A stretch of 64,000 bases of DNA, taken from positions 1-64,000 of the forward strand of contig JABWBQ010000019.1 of NCBI GenBank assembly GCA_013360395.1. The letters are read 5' to 3'. The position numbers were made by a program, and so were the translations under genes. How positions within the stretch are numbered: the first letter of the stretch is position 1; the number at the start of each line of letters is the position of its first letter. Below the pieces are notes generated by a model. It worked only from the letters and a program-made list of their open reading frames with translations. It was not told the origin of the DNA and searched no databases. The DNA comes from Flavobacteriales bacterium (GTDB lineage: Bacteria > Bacteroidota > Bacteroidia > Flavobacteriales_F > PHOS-HE28). Positions 17,104-24,966 of this stretch are shown here, in pieces.

Positions 17104-19113
17104 TCAGTTCACGTCCGGCAGGAAGCTGTGCTTCTCCCCGTAGTACAGCATCTGCTGCACGAAGTCGTCCGGGAATTCCAGTTTGACATCGATGAGCGCG
17201 CCGGCGGCATCGGTGACAGGCACCATCCGCGGCTGGATGAAGCCCGCATAGGGTGCGGTGCGGATCTTCTCGGCCCGCTTGAGCACCTCGGCGTGCACGG
17301 CGGGATCAACTTTGACGCCGTAGGTCTCCACCAAAGCCTTGCCTGCTGCGTAGTCGCCCTGGCTCTTGATGCGTTGCACCTCGCGCAACAGATCACCGAA
17401 CAGCGAACGGAGCTTCTCATAGTCGCGGATGTCGTAATAGATGGCCCCGTCGCGCACCACCCGGGCCACCACGCCATCCTTCATGCCCTTCTCCACCACC
17501 CAGGCGCTCACCCACATGCGATTGCGCATGTGCGCCTCCTCGATGTCCTTGCCCGGCTTGATGCGCCGCAACTGGACCAGCAGCCCGTTGCGGATGTAGG
17601 AATCGTACTCGGCCTTGCCCACCTCCAGGCTGGGCATCACGCCCAGTTCCACCAGCTTGGGATCCATCAGGTAGTACAGGGCGACCAGGTCGGCGCGCCC
17701 CTCCTCCAGCGTGCTGGCGTAGCTCTTCAGGGTCTGGTCGGTCTCGCCCACCCCCGGCTCCAGCTGCCCGCTGGCATGGCCCACCACCTCGTGCAGGGCG
17801 GTGTGCAGCTTGCCGGCCAGTGCGCCGTACGCCTTCGCGCGGTCGATCTCCTCCTGGTCGTGACAGAACACCTCCAAGCTGCTGCTGCCGGCGCTCTTCT
17901 CGTAGGCCTCGCTGATGTTGCCCAGGCTCACGCTCTTGCTGCCGTGGGCCGCACGGATCCAGTTGGCGTTCGGCAGGTTGACCCCGATGGGTGTGCTTGG
18001 CGCCGCATCGCCCGCTTCGCCCGCGGTGTTGATGAACCGGTAGGTGATGCCCACGACGTTCTTCTTCCTGTGCTCGGGCAGCAGCGGACTGTTGTCCTCG
18101 AACCATTGTGCACTGCGTTGGATGGCCAGCATGTTGCGGGTGGCCTCCGGATCGTTCACCTCCACGATGCTCTCGTAGCTGCCCCGCTTGCCCAGGGGGT
18201 CGTTGTACACCTCCACAAAACCCAGGATGTGATCGACGCTGCTGGCCGTGTCCTGCACCCAGGCGATGTTGTACTCGTCCCAGGTGCGCAGGTCGCCGGT
18301 GCGGTAGTACTGGATGAGCAGGTCGATCGCCTTGCGTTGCTGCGCGTTCTCGGCCACAGCGGCGGCCTTTTCGAGCCATTTGACGCTCTCCTGCAGTGCA
18401 GCACCGTACAGGCCGCCCACCTTGTACACCTGTTCCTGCAACCGGCCGTCGGCGCCGCGTACGAGGCGGCTGTTCAGGCCATGGGACAGCGGGCGGGCGG
18501 GATCGTCCTGCTTCTCACGCTCGGCGTAGAAAGCCTCCACATCGGCCTGGGTGACACCGGGGCCGTAAAAGTTCACGGCGCTGGCCTTCACCAGGTCCTT
18601 GCCGGCCTCGAGGCTCACTTTCTTGGCGTCCACCGCCGGATCGAACATGGTGGTGAGCACCTCCCCGGACAACGTGGCGCCGCTCGCCTTGAGCAACCCC
18701 TCGAAGTAGGCGCGGCTGAAGCCGGGCTCGTGTTTGTCGTTGCCGTAGTGATGGTGGATGCCGTTGCTGAAGAACACCTGCTTGGCGTAGGTCATGAAGT
18801 GCTCCCAGTCCGCGCCGCTGCGCTGGCCCTGGTAGCCCACCAGGATGCGCTCCAGCGCGCGCCGCACCTGCAGGTTGTGCCGGTGGTTCTGGTCCCACAG
18901 GATGTCCCTCCCGGCGAGCCCGGCCATGTTGAGGTAGTACGCCAGCTGCTTCTGCTGCAGGCTCAACTGGTCCCATCCGGGCACCTGGTAGCGCAGGATG
19001 CGCACATCGGCGAACTGCTCGGTCTGCCACACGAAGCTGTCGGGTGCGGTGCCATGCTGGGCCGTGAGGCAAAGTGGTGCGAGGAGGGACAGGAGGGCGG
19101 AGGCGGTCTTCAT
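17104..19113 (-). CDS. Dipeptidyl-peptidase III family (M49) metallopeptidase
   Basis: A 669-residue zinc peptidase of family M49. The diagnostic HEXXGH motif is HEVVGH at 441-446, and the second zinc-ligand segment is EEGRAD at 470-475. Length matches bacterial DPP III. The enzyme removes dipeptides from peptide N-termini. The first 18 residues (MKTASALLSLLAPLCLTA) are a signal peptide, so it probably works in the periplasm. It is last in a three-gene operon, its start overlapping the HD gene by 4 bp. Confidence 0.9.
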   Translation of the reverse strand: MKTASALLSLLAPLCLTAQHGTAPDSFVWQTEQFADVRILRYQVPGWDQLSLQQKQLAYYLNMAGLAGRDILWDQNHRHNLQVRRALERILVGYQGQRSGADWEHFMTYAKQVFFSNGIHHHYGNDKHEPGFSRAYFEGLLKASGATLSGEVLTTMFDPAVDAKKVSLEAGKDLVKASAVNFYGPGVTQADVEAFYAEREKQDDPARPLSHGLNSRLVRGADGRLQEQVYKVGGLYGAALQESVKWLEKAAAVAENAQQRKAIDLLIQYYRTGDLRTWDEYNIAWVQDTASSVDHILGFVEVYNDPLGKRGSYESIVEVNDPEATRNMLAIQRSAQWFEDNSPLLPEHRKKNVVGITYRFINTAGEAGDAAPSTPIGVNLPNANWIRAAHGSKSVSLGNISEAYEKSAGSSSLEVFCHDQEEIDRAKAYGALAGKLHTALHEVVGHASGQLEPGVGETDQTLKSYASTLEEGRADLVALYYLMDPKLVELGVMPSLEVGKAEYDSYIRNGLLVQLRRIKPGKDIEEAHMRNRMWVSAWVVEKGMKDGVVARVVRDGAIYYDIRDYEKLRSLFGDLLREVQRIKSQGDYAAGKALVETYGVKVDPAVHAEVLKRAEKIRTAPYAGFIQPRMVPVTDAAGALIDVKLEFPDDFVQQMLYYGEKHSFLPDVN

Positions 19114-19631
19114 GGCTTGGTGCGTGCGTGCAAGGTTGGTACGGGACGGTCGTTGGGCGCCGTGCGGATGACCATTTCGGCGCGGGCCTGTTCCACCAGT
19201 TTCTTCAGCCGGTGATAGGCGGCGAGCTGTTTGTTGTACCGCTTGAGGTCGGCGTGGCTGAGCGTGTTGACGTGCAGCAGGTCCATCTTGTCGGCAAGGT
19301 CGTGCAGTTTCACCCGCACGGCCAGGGGATCCTGCATCACCCGCTCGATGTAGGCTTCGTAGTCCTCGTCGCTGCGACGGCTGATGTGCGTAAGGGCCTT
19401 GAGGATGCGGTCGGGGAAGCCCTTGGCCTGCAGTTCGGCGACGGTGAGGCCGCTGCGTTCCAGCACGTCGTGCAGGGCACCGAGCACCTGTTCCTCCAGG
19501 TCGTGCCCCCGCATCATCACACGCATCACATGCAGGATGTACGGTTTCTCGAAGCGGTCCACCTGGCCCTTGTGGACCTTGGCCGCTAGGCGGATGGCGC
19601 GCTCCAGGAGGTGCTCCTGCACGGGGGTCAC
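19110..19631 (-). CDS. HD-domain protein (RelA/SpoT hydrolase-like)
   Basis: A 173-residue protein that looks like a lone HD phosphohydrolase domain. The first ligand region is ILHVMRVM, the HD pair is in GALHDVLERSGLT, and VRVKLHDLADKMDLLH matches the helix conserved in SpoT-type hydrolases. It may hydrolyse (p)ppGpp or another nucleotide, but no synthetase domain is present and the substrate is inferred only from similarity of layout. It overlaps both neighbours by 4 bp and is therefore translationally coupled with the lipoprotein before it and the M49 peptidase after it. Confidence 0.75.
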   Translation of the reverse strand: MTPVQEHLLERAIRLAAKVHKGQVDRFEKPYILHVMRVMMRGHDLEEQVLGALHDVLERSGLTVAELQAKGFPDRILKALTHISRRSDEDYEAYIERVMQDPLAVRVKLHDLADKMDLLHVNTLSHADLKRYNKQLAAYHRLKKLVEQARAEMVIRTAPNDRPVPTLHARTKP

Positions 19632-20302
19632 TTGTCCAAGGTGATGCGGAGGTCCAGGGCGGAGGGGTCCTTCATGATCACGCTCCAGTCCGCATCGAGC
19701 TTCAGTTGGCGGGGCTGCGGGCTGTCCTGCACGACCCCCTCGGCCACCTGCCGGTCGCGGATGGCCTCGGCGAAGGTGAAACTGTACTTGTAGTGCATGC
19801 TCTGCAGGATCGCCGTGGGATCGGTGCTGTCCGTGGCGGCGCCGCCACCCATGTCATCGCCCATCTCCAGGGCGTGGGCGTTGTTGGTGCGCACCAGGGT
19901 GCTGCCCTCCCAGCGGAAGAACTCGTGCGCGGCGCCGGTGCTGTCCGGCATGAGCACATTAAGCGCCCCGTTCAGGGCCGTCAGGTCCTTGAAACGGAAG
20001 GAGAGCACCTGCACGTACTTCTCCCGGTTCTTGACCTTCACCTTGCCGATGCCGGGCAGACCCTTGAGCTTGGTGGCCTGGTCCTTCATGTCCATGTCGC
20101 CAGGCCCCTCCTCCCCGCCCTTCCCATCGCTCATGGCCTCCAGGCTTTTGAGCATCTCGCCCAGCTCGCTCATGTCCACCACGTATTCCATGGTGCCGCT
20201 GCCGTCCTTCTTGAAGGTGTAGTTCTCCTCGATGGTGAGGCAGCCGGTGAGCAGCGTGACGGCTGTCAGGACCGGAAGGAGGCGGGCTAGGGAACTGCGC
20301 AT
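19628..20302 (-). CDS. Predicted lipoprotein
   Basis: A 224-residue protein with a lipoprotein signal: MRSSLARLLPVLTAVTLLTGC, with the lipobox LTGC and Cys21 as the expected acylated residue. The mature part contains a Gly/Asp/Glu-rich low-complexity stretch (EAMSDGKGGEEGPGDMDMKD) between beta-rich segments. I do not recognise the family. It is the first gene of the operon with the HD protein and the M49 peptidase, preceded by a -7-like box 3 nt before the ATG. Confidence 0.75.
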   Translation of the reverse strand: MRSSLARLLPVLTAVTLLTGCLTIEENYTFKKDGSGTMEYVVDMSELGEMLKSLEAMSDGKGGEEGPGDMDMKDQATKLKGLPGIGKVKVKNREKYVQVLSFRFKDLTALNGALNVLMPDSTGAAHEFFRWEGSTLVRTNNAHALEMGDDMGGGAATDSTDPTAILQSMHYKYSFTFAEAIRDRQVAEGVVQDSPQPRQLKLDADWSVIMKDPSALDLRITLDK

Positions 20303-20305
20303 GGC

Positions 20306-20313
20306 GCAAGGTA
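20306..20313 (-). promoter_or_regulatory. Promoter -7-like box of the lipoprotein-HD-M49 operon
   Basis: On the minus strand TACCTTGC ends 3 nt before the ATG at 20302. It is a variant of TAnnTTTG also seen before other genes here (for example 41776-41783). The spacing implies a leaderless message. Confidence 0.4.
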
Positions 20314-20358
20314 GCACCCCGGCCGTAAGTGTCCGATGCCCCCGTTGGTGACCACGGT

Positions 20359-21186
20359 TCAGAAGGCCAGCCGTCCCTGCTGCTCCATGGCCAGGCGCAA
20401 CTGGCCCACCTCCTTGCGCAGTTCCACCACGCTGCGGGCCAGTTCGTCGCGGCTCAGGTTGGGCTCGGGTAGCTCGGCGCTGATGAAGTGGACGAATTTC
20501 CAGATCTCCAGCACGTTGGCCACCTGCACCTCGTAGGGCGTATAGAGCGGATTGGTGCTGCACAGCAGCAGGGTCCCCTTCTCCTTGAGCTGGTTGTACA
20601 GCACCTTGAAGACGATGCCATCGTCCTTGGTGACCACGATGTAGGGCTGCCCGTCGCGGACGGTCTGCCAGTTCTGCACGTACTCGCCGGTGACCCAGGA
20701 GCCGTCGTTCACCGGGGGCATGCTGTCGCCGCTGATCTGGAAGGTGCGGTACTTGCGGTCCTTGGCCAGGAAGGGCATCTGGAAGGTGGGCAGGATGCTG
20801 ATGTACTCCGGGTCGGCGTAGCCCAGGGCGTAGCCGGCCTTGGCCTTCTCGGGCACCAGTTCCACGTTCTCGCGGTCCTCGCGGTCCACGGTGGTGGCCA
20901 GCACCCGCAGCCGGCGGCCGCTGAGGTCGATGTCGCCGCCCCGCTCCAGGATGCCGAGCTGGCTTTCGCTGAGCGCGGGCAGGTCGTCCTTGAGCAGCTT
21001 GTCGATGCTCACCTTGAAGTACTCGCTCATGCGTACCAGCAGATCGAACGAGGGTTCGGCGCTGCCGTTCTCGTAGCCGCTGTAGCTGCTGCGCTTGACG
21101 TCGAGCGCGATGGCGACCTCCTCCTGCGAACGGCCGCGGCGCTGGCGGAGGAGCTTGATGTTGGAACCGAAGAGCGGGGTTGCCAT
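20359..21186 (-). CDS. LexA-like repressor: XRE HTH plus S24 peptidase
   Basis: A 275-residue repressor. The N-terminal XRE helix-turn-helix (about 8-65) contains RSQEEVAIALDVKRSSYSGYE. The C-terminal S24 peptidase domain has nucleophile Ser155 in ISGDSMPP and general-base Lys194 in GIVFKV. An Ala-Gly pair at 117-118 (EKAKAGYALGY) is at the right place for self-cleavage. Such proteins repress damage-response genes and are inactivated by RecA-stimulated autoproteolysis. Three 22-bp iterons abut its start codon and are probably its own operator. Nearby DNA polymerase IV and a DnaE-type polymerase are likely targets, by inference. Confidence 0.88.
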   Translation of the reverse strand: MATPLFGSNIKLLRQRRGRSQEEVAIALDVKRSSYSGYENGSAEPSFDLLVRMSEYFKVSIDKLLKDDLPALSESQLGILERGGDIDLSGRRLRVLATTVDREDRENVELVPEKAKAGYALGYADPEYISILPTFQMPFLAKDRKYRTFQISGDSMPPVNDGSWVTGEYVQNWQTVRDGQPYIVVTKDDGIVFKVLYNQLKEKGTLLLCSTNPLYTPYEVQVANVLEIWKFVHFISAELPEPNLSRDELARSVVELRKEVGQLRLAMEQQGRLAF

Positions 21187-21252
21187 GGTTGCGGGGATGT
21201 CTTATGAAGGTTGCGGGAATGTCTTATGACGGTTGCAGGACTGTCTTATGCG
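21187..21252 (-). repeat. Three tandem 22-bp iterons (putative operator)
   Basis: Three back-to-back 22-bp units (21187-21208, 21209-21230, 21231-21252) lie directly against the start codon of the S24 repressor. On the minus strand the shared core is CATAAGACA, then a variable stretch and GCAACC. GTC-N4-GAC in the middle unit is a partial dyad. One unit equals about two helical turns, so bound repressors would line up on one face of the DNA. Autoregulation is inferred from position. Confidence 0.75.
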
Positions 21253-21264
21253 GGTGCGGCGGGT

Positions 21265-21831
21265 TCACGCTCGACCGGGTTTGAATCCGATGGCCTTGCG
21301 GGCCGGGGCGGGGCGTTCGGTAAGCTGGCGCAGGGCCCGGAGGATGGCCGCGATGTCCACATCGTGACCGTCGGCGCGCTGGCGCAGCGCTTCGAGCCGG
21401 GCGAGGATGTCCTGCTGTTGGAGCAGGGCTTCGCGCATGCGGTTGAAGACCCGGATGATGTGGATGCTGGTGGCGATGGCCCGCTCGCTGCGGAGCACGT
21501 TGGCCAGCATGAGGATGCCGTGTTCGCTGAAGGCGAAGGGCCGGTACTTGATGTTCTGCCCTTGTTTCAAGATCACAACTTGTGACCTTGAAGCTTCCGC
21601 CTCTTCCAAGGTGAGTTCGAACATGAAATCCTCCGGGAAGCGTTCCATGTTCCGCCGCACGGCCTGTTTGAGCACCCGTACCTCCACCCCGTAGAGCACG
21701 GCCAGGTCGCGGTCCAGCATGACCTTGTGCCCACGGACCACGTGGATGCGGTCGGTAATGGCCACATCGGGCGGGGCCACGGGCGTGCAGCGTGCCGGGG
21801 GCTCTTGAAGCAGGGGGACGGCGGTGTTCAT
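21265..21831 (-). CDS. ORF6N-domain DNA-binding protein, copy 2
   Basis: A 188-residue protein with an N-terminal ORF6N domain, a phage-type DNA-binding fold. The core is read as IHVVRGHKVMLDRDLAVLYG, then VRRNMERFPEDFMFELT and AFSEHGILMLANVLRSERA. It is a close paralog of the next upstream gene and starts inside its stop (4-bp overlap), so the two are translated together. The C-terminal region (FNRMREALLQQQDILARLEA) is a probable coiled coil. ORF6N proteins are common in phages and integrated elements; targets are unknown. Confidence 0.82.
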   Translation of the reverse strand: MNTAVPLLQEPPARCTPVAPPDVAITDRIHVVRGHKVMLDRDLAVLYGVEVRVLKQAVRRNMERFPEDFMFELTLEEAEASRSQVVILKQGQNIKYRPFAFSEHGILMLANVLRSERAIATSIHIIRVFNRMREALLQQQDILARLEALRQRADGHDVDIAAILRALRQLTERPAPARKAIGFKPGRA

Positions 21832-22409
21832 GCTTTGCCCGGTTTGAAGCCGATCCGCTCCCGTGGCTCCCGGGGGGGATCCAGCAGCCGCCTGAGGCGG
21901 TGAAGGATGGTGCGGATATCGGCGTCATGGCCGTCCACCTTCCTTTCCGATCGTTGGAGCTTGAGCAGGATCCCCTTATGCACGAACAACGCCTCGCGCA
22001 TGCGCACGAAGAGGTCGATGATGCGGATGCTGACCGCGATGGCCCGTTCGCTCCGGAGCACGTTGGACAACATGAGGATGCCGTGCTCGGTGAAGGCGAA
22101 GGGGCGATACTTGCCGTGCTCGCCCTGCTTTAAGGTCGCAGAATGCGATCTTAAAGCGTGGTCCTCCTCCAGGGTGAGTTCGAACATGAAGGCCTCCGGG
22201 AACCGCTCCATGTTGCGCCGCACCTGTTCCTTGAGGCGCTTGACCTCCACCCCGTAGCGTTCGGCCAGGTCGCGATCCAGCATGACCTTCTGCCCGCGGA
22301 TGTGGCGGACCTTGGCGAGCAACGCTTCATCAGCCAGCAGCACATACGGCGCTGACGGCTCATCCACGATGTAGGTGAGCGGCTCCAACACGGGCTTTTC
22401 GCGACCCAT
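21828..22409 (-). CDS. ORF6N-domain DNA-binding protein, copy 1
   Basis: A 193-residue paralog of the following gene. The ORF6N core is IRGQKVMLDRDLAERYG, VRRNMERFPEAFMFELT and AFTEHGILMLSNVLRSERA, and the C-terminus again looks like a coiled coil. Two starts are possible, ATG 22409 (used here) and ATG 22436. A TATGTTTG box at 22465-22472 within an inverted repeat lies upstream of both. Tandem ORF6N paralogs with a control region resembling an operator suggest a domesticated or mobile regulatory module. Confidence 0.8.
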   Translation of the reverse strand: MGREKPVLEPLTYIVDEPSAPYVLLADEALLAKVRHIRGQKVMLDRDLAERYGVEVKRLKEQVRRNMERFPEAFMFELTLEEDHALRSHSATLKQGEHGKYRPFAFTEHGILMLSNVLRSERAIAVSIRIIDLFVRMREALFVHKGILLKLQRSERKVDGHDADIRTILHRLRRLLDPPREPRERIGFKPGKA

Positions 22410-22453
22410 GGATCTCCGAATTGCCAGAGTTCCCATCAATGCACGGATCAAAT

Positions 22454-22490
22454 ATCCGACATCGCAAACATAATGACTAATTTGTCGGAT
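22454..22490 (-). promoter_or_regulatory. Promoter and putative operator of the ORF6N pair
   Basis: On the minus strand TATGTTTG (22465-22472) matches the -7 consensus. It is bracketed by an 8-bp perfect inverted repeat (ATCCGACA at 22454-22461 and its complement at 22483-22490), so a protein bound to both arms would cover the promoter. Local DNA is clearly more AT-rich than its surroundings. Autoregulation by an ORF6N protein is a guess. Confidence 0.5.
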
Positions 22491-22556
22491 GCGACATGAC
22501 GGGTATTTTGTCAAGCTGGATCCGCAGGGCGGACGGGGACCCGCGCCAGGGATGGG

Positions 22557-22718
22557 AGCGGCAGCTCCCGCGCGGCCGGGCCTTGCGGGGGCGTGCAGCG
22601 AGGAGGCCCCGAGGAACGAGGGGACCCCGGAGTGCCGCCACCGCAGGCCCGGCCGCGCGGGACTACAGCGGACAGCCCGGTACCGCCCTCGCGAGGCTTT
22701 GCGAAGCGGCGGGCGGTA
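22557..22718 (-). repeat. Dispersed GC-rich repeat, copy A
   Basis: In the 354-bp gap before dinB a 116-bp core (22557-22672) matches a 115-bp core at 28754-28868 in opposite orientation. Shared blocks, in element orientation, are TCCGCTGTAG, CTCCGGGGTC, GCCTCCTCGCTGCACG and GCTGCCGCT. Eight bases before the core lies a hairpin (arms 22681-22688 and 22711-22718, TACCGCCC/GGGCGGTA). Copy B has a hairpin at the same 8-nt spacing with compensatory base changes. The remaining AT-rich bases before dinB hold a short AATTC-type palindrome. Confidence 0.7.
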
Positions 22719-22763
22719 GGCGCCCCCCAATAAGCAATTAGGAATTCCGAATTACTGATCCCC

Positions 22764-23975
22764 ATGCGCAACATCCTCCACCTGGACCTCGACAGCTTCT
22801 TCGTGAGCGTGGAGCGCCTGGCCCACCCGGAGCTGAACGGCAAGCCCATCCTGATCGGCAGCGACAGCGACCGCGGCGTGGTGGCCAGTTGCAGTTATGA
22901 GGCACGCGCCTTCGGTGTGCGCAGCGCCATGCCCATGCGCACGGCCAAGCAGCTATGCCCGGAGGCGATCATCCTGCGCGGCAACAGCGGCGCGTACATG
23001 AAGAAGAGCGACGAGGTCACCGAGATCATCCGGGAAAAAGTACCGCTGTTCGAGAAGAGCAGCGTGGACGAGTTCTACGTGGACTTCAGCGGCACGGAGA
23101 AGTTCTTCGGTGCGATGAAGCTCGCCACGGAACTGAAGCGCAGCATCGAGAAGGAGACCGGCCTGCCCAACAGCTTCGGCCTCTCGATCAACAAGACGGT
23201 GAGCAAGGTGGCCACCGACGATGCCAAGCCCAACGGCCAGAAGCGCATAGAGCGCGGCACCGAGAAACCCTACCTGGCACCCAAGCCGATCGAGGCCATC
23301 CCCGGCGTGGGCGAGAAGACCGCGCACCTGCTGCGCAGCATGGGCGTGATGAAGATCGCCACCATGCAGGAACTGCCGATAGACCTGATGCAACGCCTGC
23401 TGGGCGAGCACGGCCCCGTGCTGTGGCGCAAGGCCAACGGCATCGACGACAGCCCCGTGATCGCCTGGCACGAGCGCAAGAGCATCAGCACGGAACGCAC
23501 CTTCGAGCGCGACACCATCGATGTGGTGAAGCTGAAGGGCCTGCTCACCGCCATGGCCGAGAACCTCGCCTTCCAACTGCGCAAGGGGCAGAAGCTCACC
23601 AGCTGCGTGGCGGTGAAGGTGCGCTACGCCGACTTCGAGACGCACACGCAGCAGCAGCGCATCGGCTACACGGCCTGCGACCACATCATCCTGCCCGTCA
23701 TCCACGAACTCTTCCGCAAACTGTACGACCGTCGCCAGCGGATCCGCCTGATCGGTGTGCGCTTCTCGCACCTGGTGGGCGGCGGCCACCAGATGGACGC
23801 CTTCACCGACACGCAGGAGGCCATGAACCTGTACCAGGCCATGGACAAGGTGCGCAAGCGCTTCGGCGACCGCATGGTGATGCGCGCCAGCGGCATGGAT
23901 GCGCGGAGCATCGGCCGCATGGACAACCCCTTCGACGGGCAGGCGCCGGTGCTGCTGGCGAACAGGAGGACGTAG
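22764..23975 (+). CDS. dinB: DNA polymerase IV (Y-family translesion polymerase)
   Basis: A 403-residue Y-family polymerase. Catalytic residues are visible: Asp8 and Asp10 in HLDLDSFFVSVE, and Asp102-Glu103 in SSVDEFYVDF. SYEARAFGVRSAMPM is also typical, and the helix-hairpin-helix of the thumb is read as IEAIPGVGEKTAHLL. The enzyme copies damaged templates with low fidelity. It follows repeat copy A and lies divergent from the ORF6N/S24 genes. With the S24 repressor and the DnaE-type polymerase at 30553-33783 it probably once formed a mutagenesis cassette. No copy of the 22-bp iteron is seen before this gene. Confidence 0.93.
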   Translation: MRNILHLDLDSFFVSVERLAHPELNGKPILIGSDSDRGVVASCSYEARAFGVRSAMPMRTAKQLCPEAIILRGNSGAYMKKSDEVTEIIREKVPLFEKSSVDEFYVDFSGTEKFFGAMKLATELKRSIEKETGLPNSFGLSINKTVSKVATDDAKPNGQKRIERGTEKPYLAPKPIEAIPGVGEKTAHLLRSMGVMKIATMQELPIDLMQRLLGEHGPVLWRKANGIDDSPVIAWHERKSISTERTFERDTIDVVKLKGLLTAMAENLAFQLRKGQKLTSCVAVKVRYADFETHTQQQRIGYTACDHIILPVIHELFRKLYDRRQRIRLIGVRFSHLVGGGHQMDAFTDTQEAMNLYQAMDKVRKRFGDRMVMRASGMDARSIGRMDNPFDGQAPVLLANRRT

Positions 23976-24078
23976 GGGGATGGCAAACCGCATAGGTTGT
24001 CGATACGCCGTTCATGTGATCACCTGCCGTGATCCAGGGCGTGTTCGCATCTTGTCGGCTCAAACCAGGTCCCCCCCC

Positions 24079-24966
24079 ATGCAACTCGTCATCGCCGGCC
24101 TCAGCAAGACCTACGCCAACGGCGTGAAGGCGCTGGACAACGTGAGCCTCACCATCCCCACGGGCATGTTCGGCCTGCTGGGCCCGAACGGCGCGGGCAA
24201 GAGCACGCTCATGCGCACCCTCGCCACGCTGCAGGAGGCCGACAGCGGCACCGCCATGCTGGGCGACATCGACGTGCTGAAGCAGAAGCACGAGGTGCGC
24301 AAGGTGCTGGGCTACCTGCCGCAGGAGTTCGGCGTGTACCCGCGGGTGAGCGCCTACCAGATGCTGGACCACATCGCCCTGCTGAAGGGCGTGATCCACA
24401 ACGGCGAGCGCAAGGCCCTGGTGGAGGCCCTGCTGCAGAAGGTGAACCTGTGGGAGCACCGCAAGCGCCGCATCGCCGGCTTCAGCGGGGGCATGAAGCA
24501 GCGCTTCGGCATCGCACAATCGCTGATCGGCGAACCCAAGCTCATCATCGTGGACGAGCCCACCGCTGGCCTGGACCCCGGCGAGCGCAACCGCTTCTAC
24601 AACCTGCTCACGGAGATCGGCGAGAACGTGGTGGTGATCCTCAGCACCCACATCGTTCAGGACGTACAGGAGCTGTGCAGCAACATGGCCATCATCAACA
24701 AGGGGCGGCTGCTCTTCGCGGGCGCGCCCAACGACGCCCTGGCCGAGGTGAAGGGCCGCATCTGGGAGAAGAGCATCGCCAAGGGTGAGCTCGAAGCGCA
24801 CAGCGCCAAGTACCGCGTGATCAGCAACAAGCTCATCAGCGGTAGGCCGTCCATCCACATCTTCAGCGAGCAGCATCCGCAGGATGGCTTCACCGCCGCC
24901 GAGCCCAGCCTGGAGGACGTCTTCTTCAGCCACATCCACGGAGCCCTGGAAACCGCCGCCGCATGA
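24079..24966 (+). CDS. ABC transporter ATP-binding protein
   Basis: A 295-residue ABC ATPase of the ABC-2 exporter type. Walker A is GPNGAGKST (35-43), the signature is FSGGMKQR (135-142), Walker B with catalytic Glu is LIIVDEP (155-161), and the switch His is in STHIVQD. The last 60 residues form the C-terminal extension usual in this class. The stop overlaps the ATG of the next gene in an ATGA arrangement, so the pair is coupled and works as one exporter. The substrate is not known. Confidence 0.92.
   Translation: MQLVIAGLSKTYANGVKALDNVSLTIPTGMFGLLGPNGAGKSTLMRTLATLQEADSGTAMLGDIDVLKQKHEVRKVLGYLPQEFGVYPRVSAYQMLDHIALLKGVIHNGERKALVEALLQKVNLWEHRKRRIAGFSGGMKQRFGIAQSLIGEPKLIIVDEPTAGLDPGERNRFYNLLTEIGENVVVILSTHIVQDVQELCSNMAIINKGRLLFAGAPNDALAEVKGRIWEKSIAKGELEAHSAKYRVISNKLISGRPSIHIFSEQHPQDGFTAAEPSLEDVFFSHIHGALETAAA

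Noticed and set aside
21187-21252. CRISPR-like array
   Set aside because: Only three contiguous units with no spacers and no cas genes; position against a start codon fits an operator.
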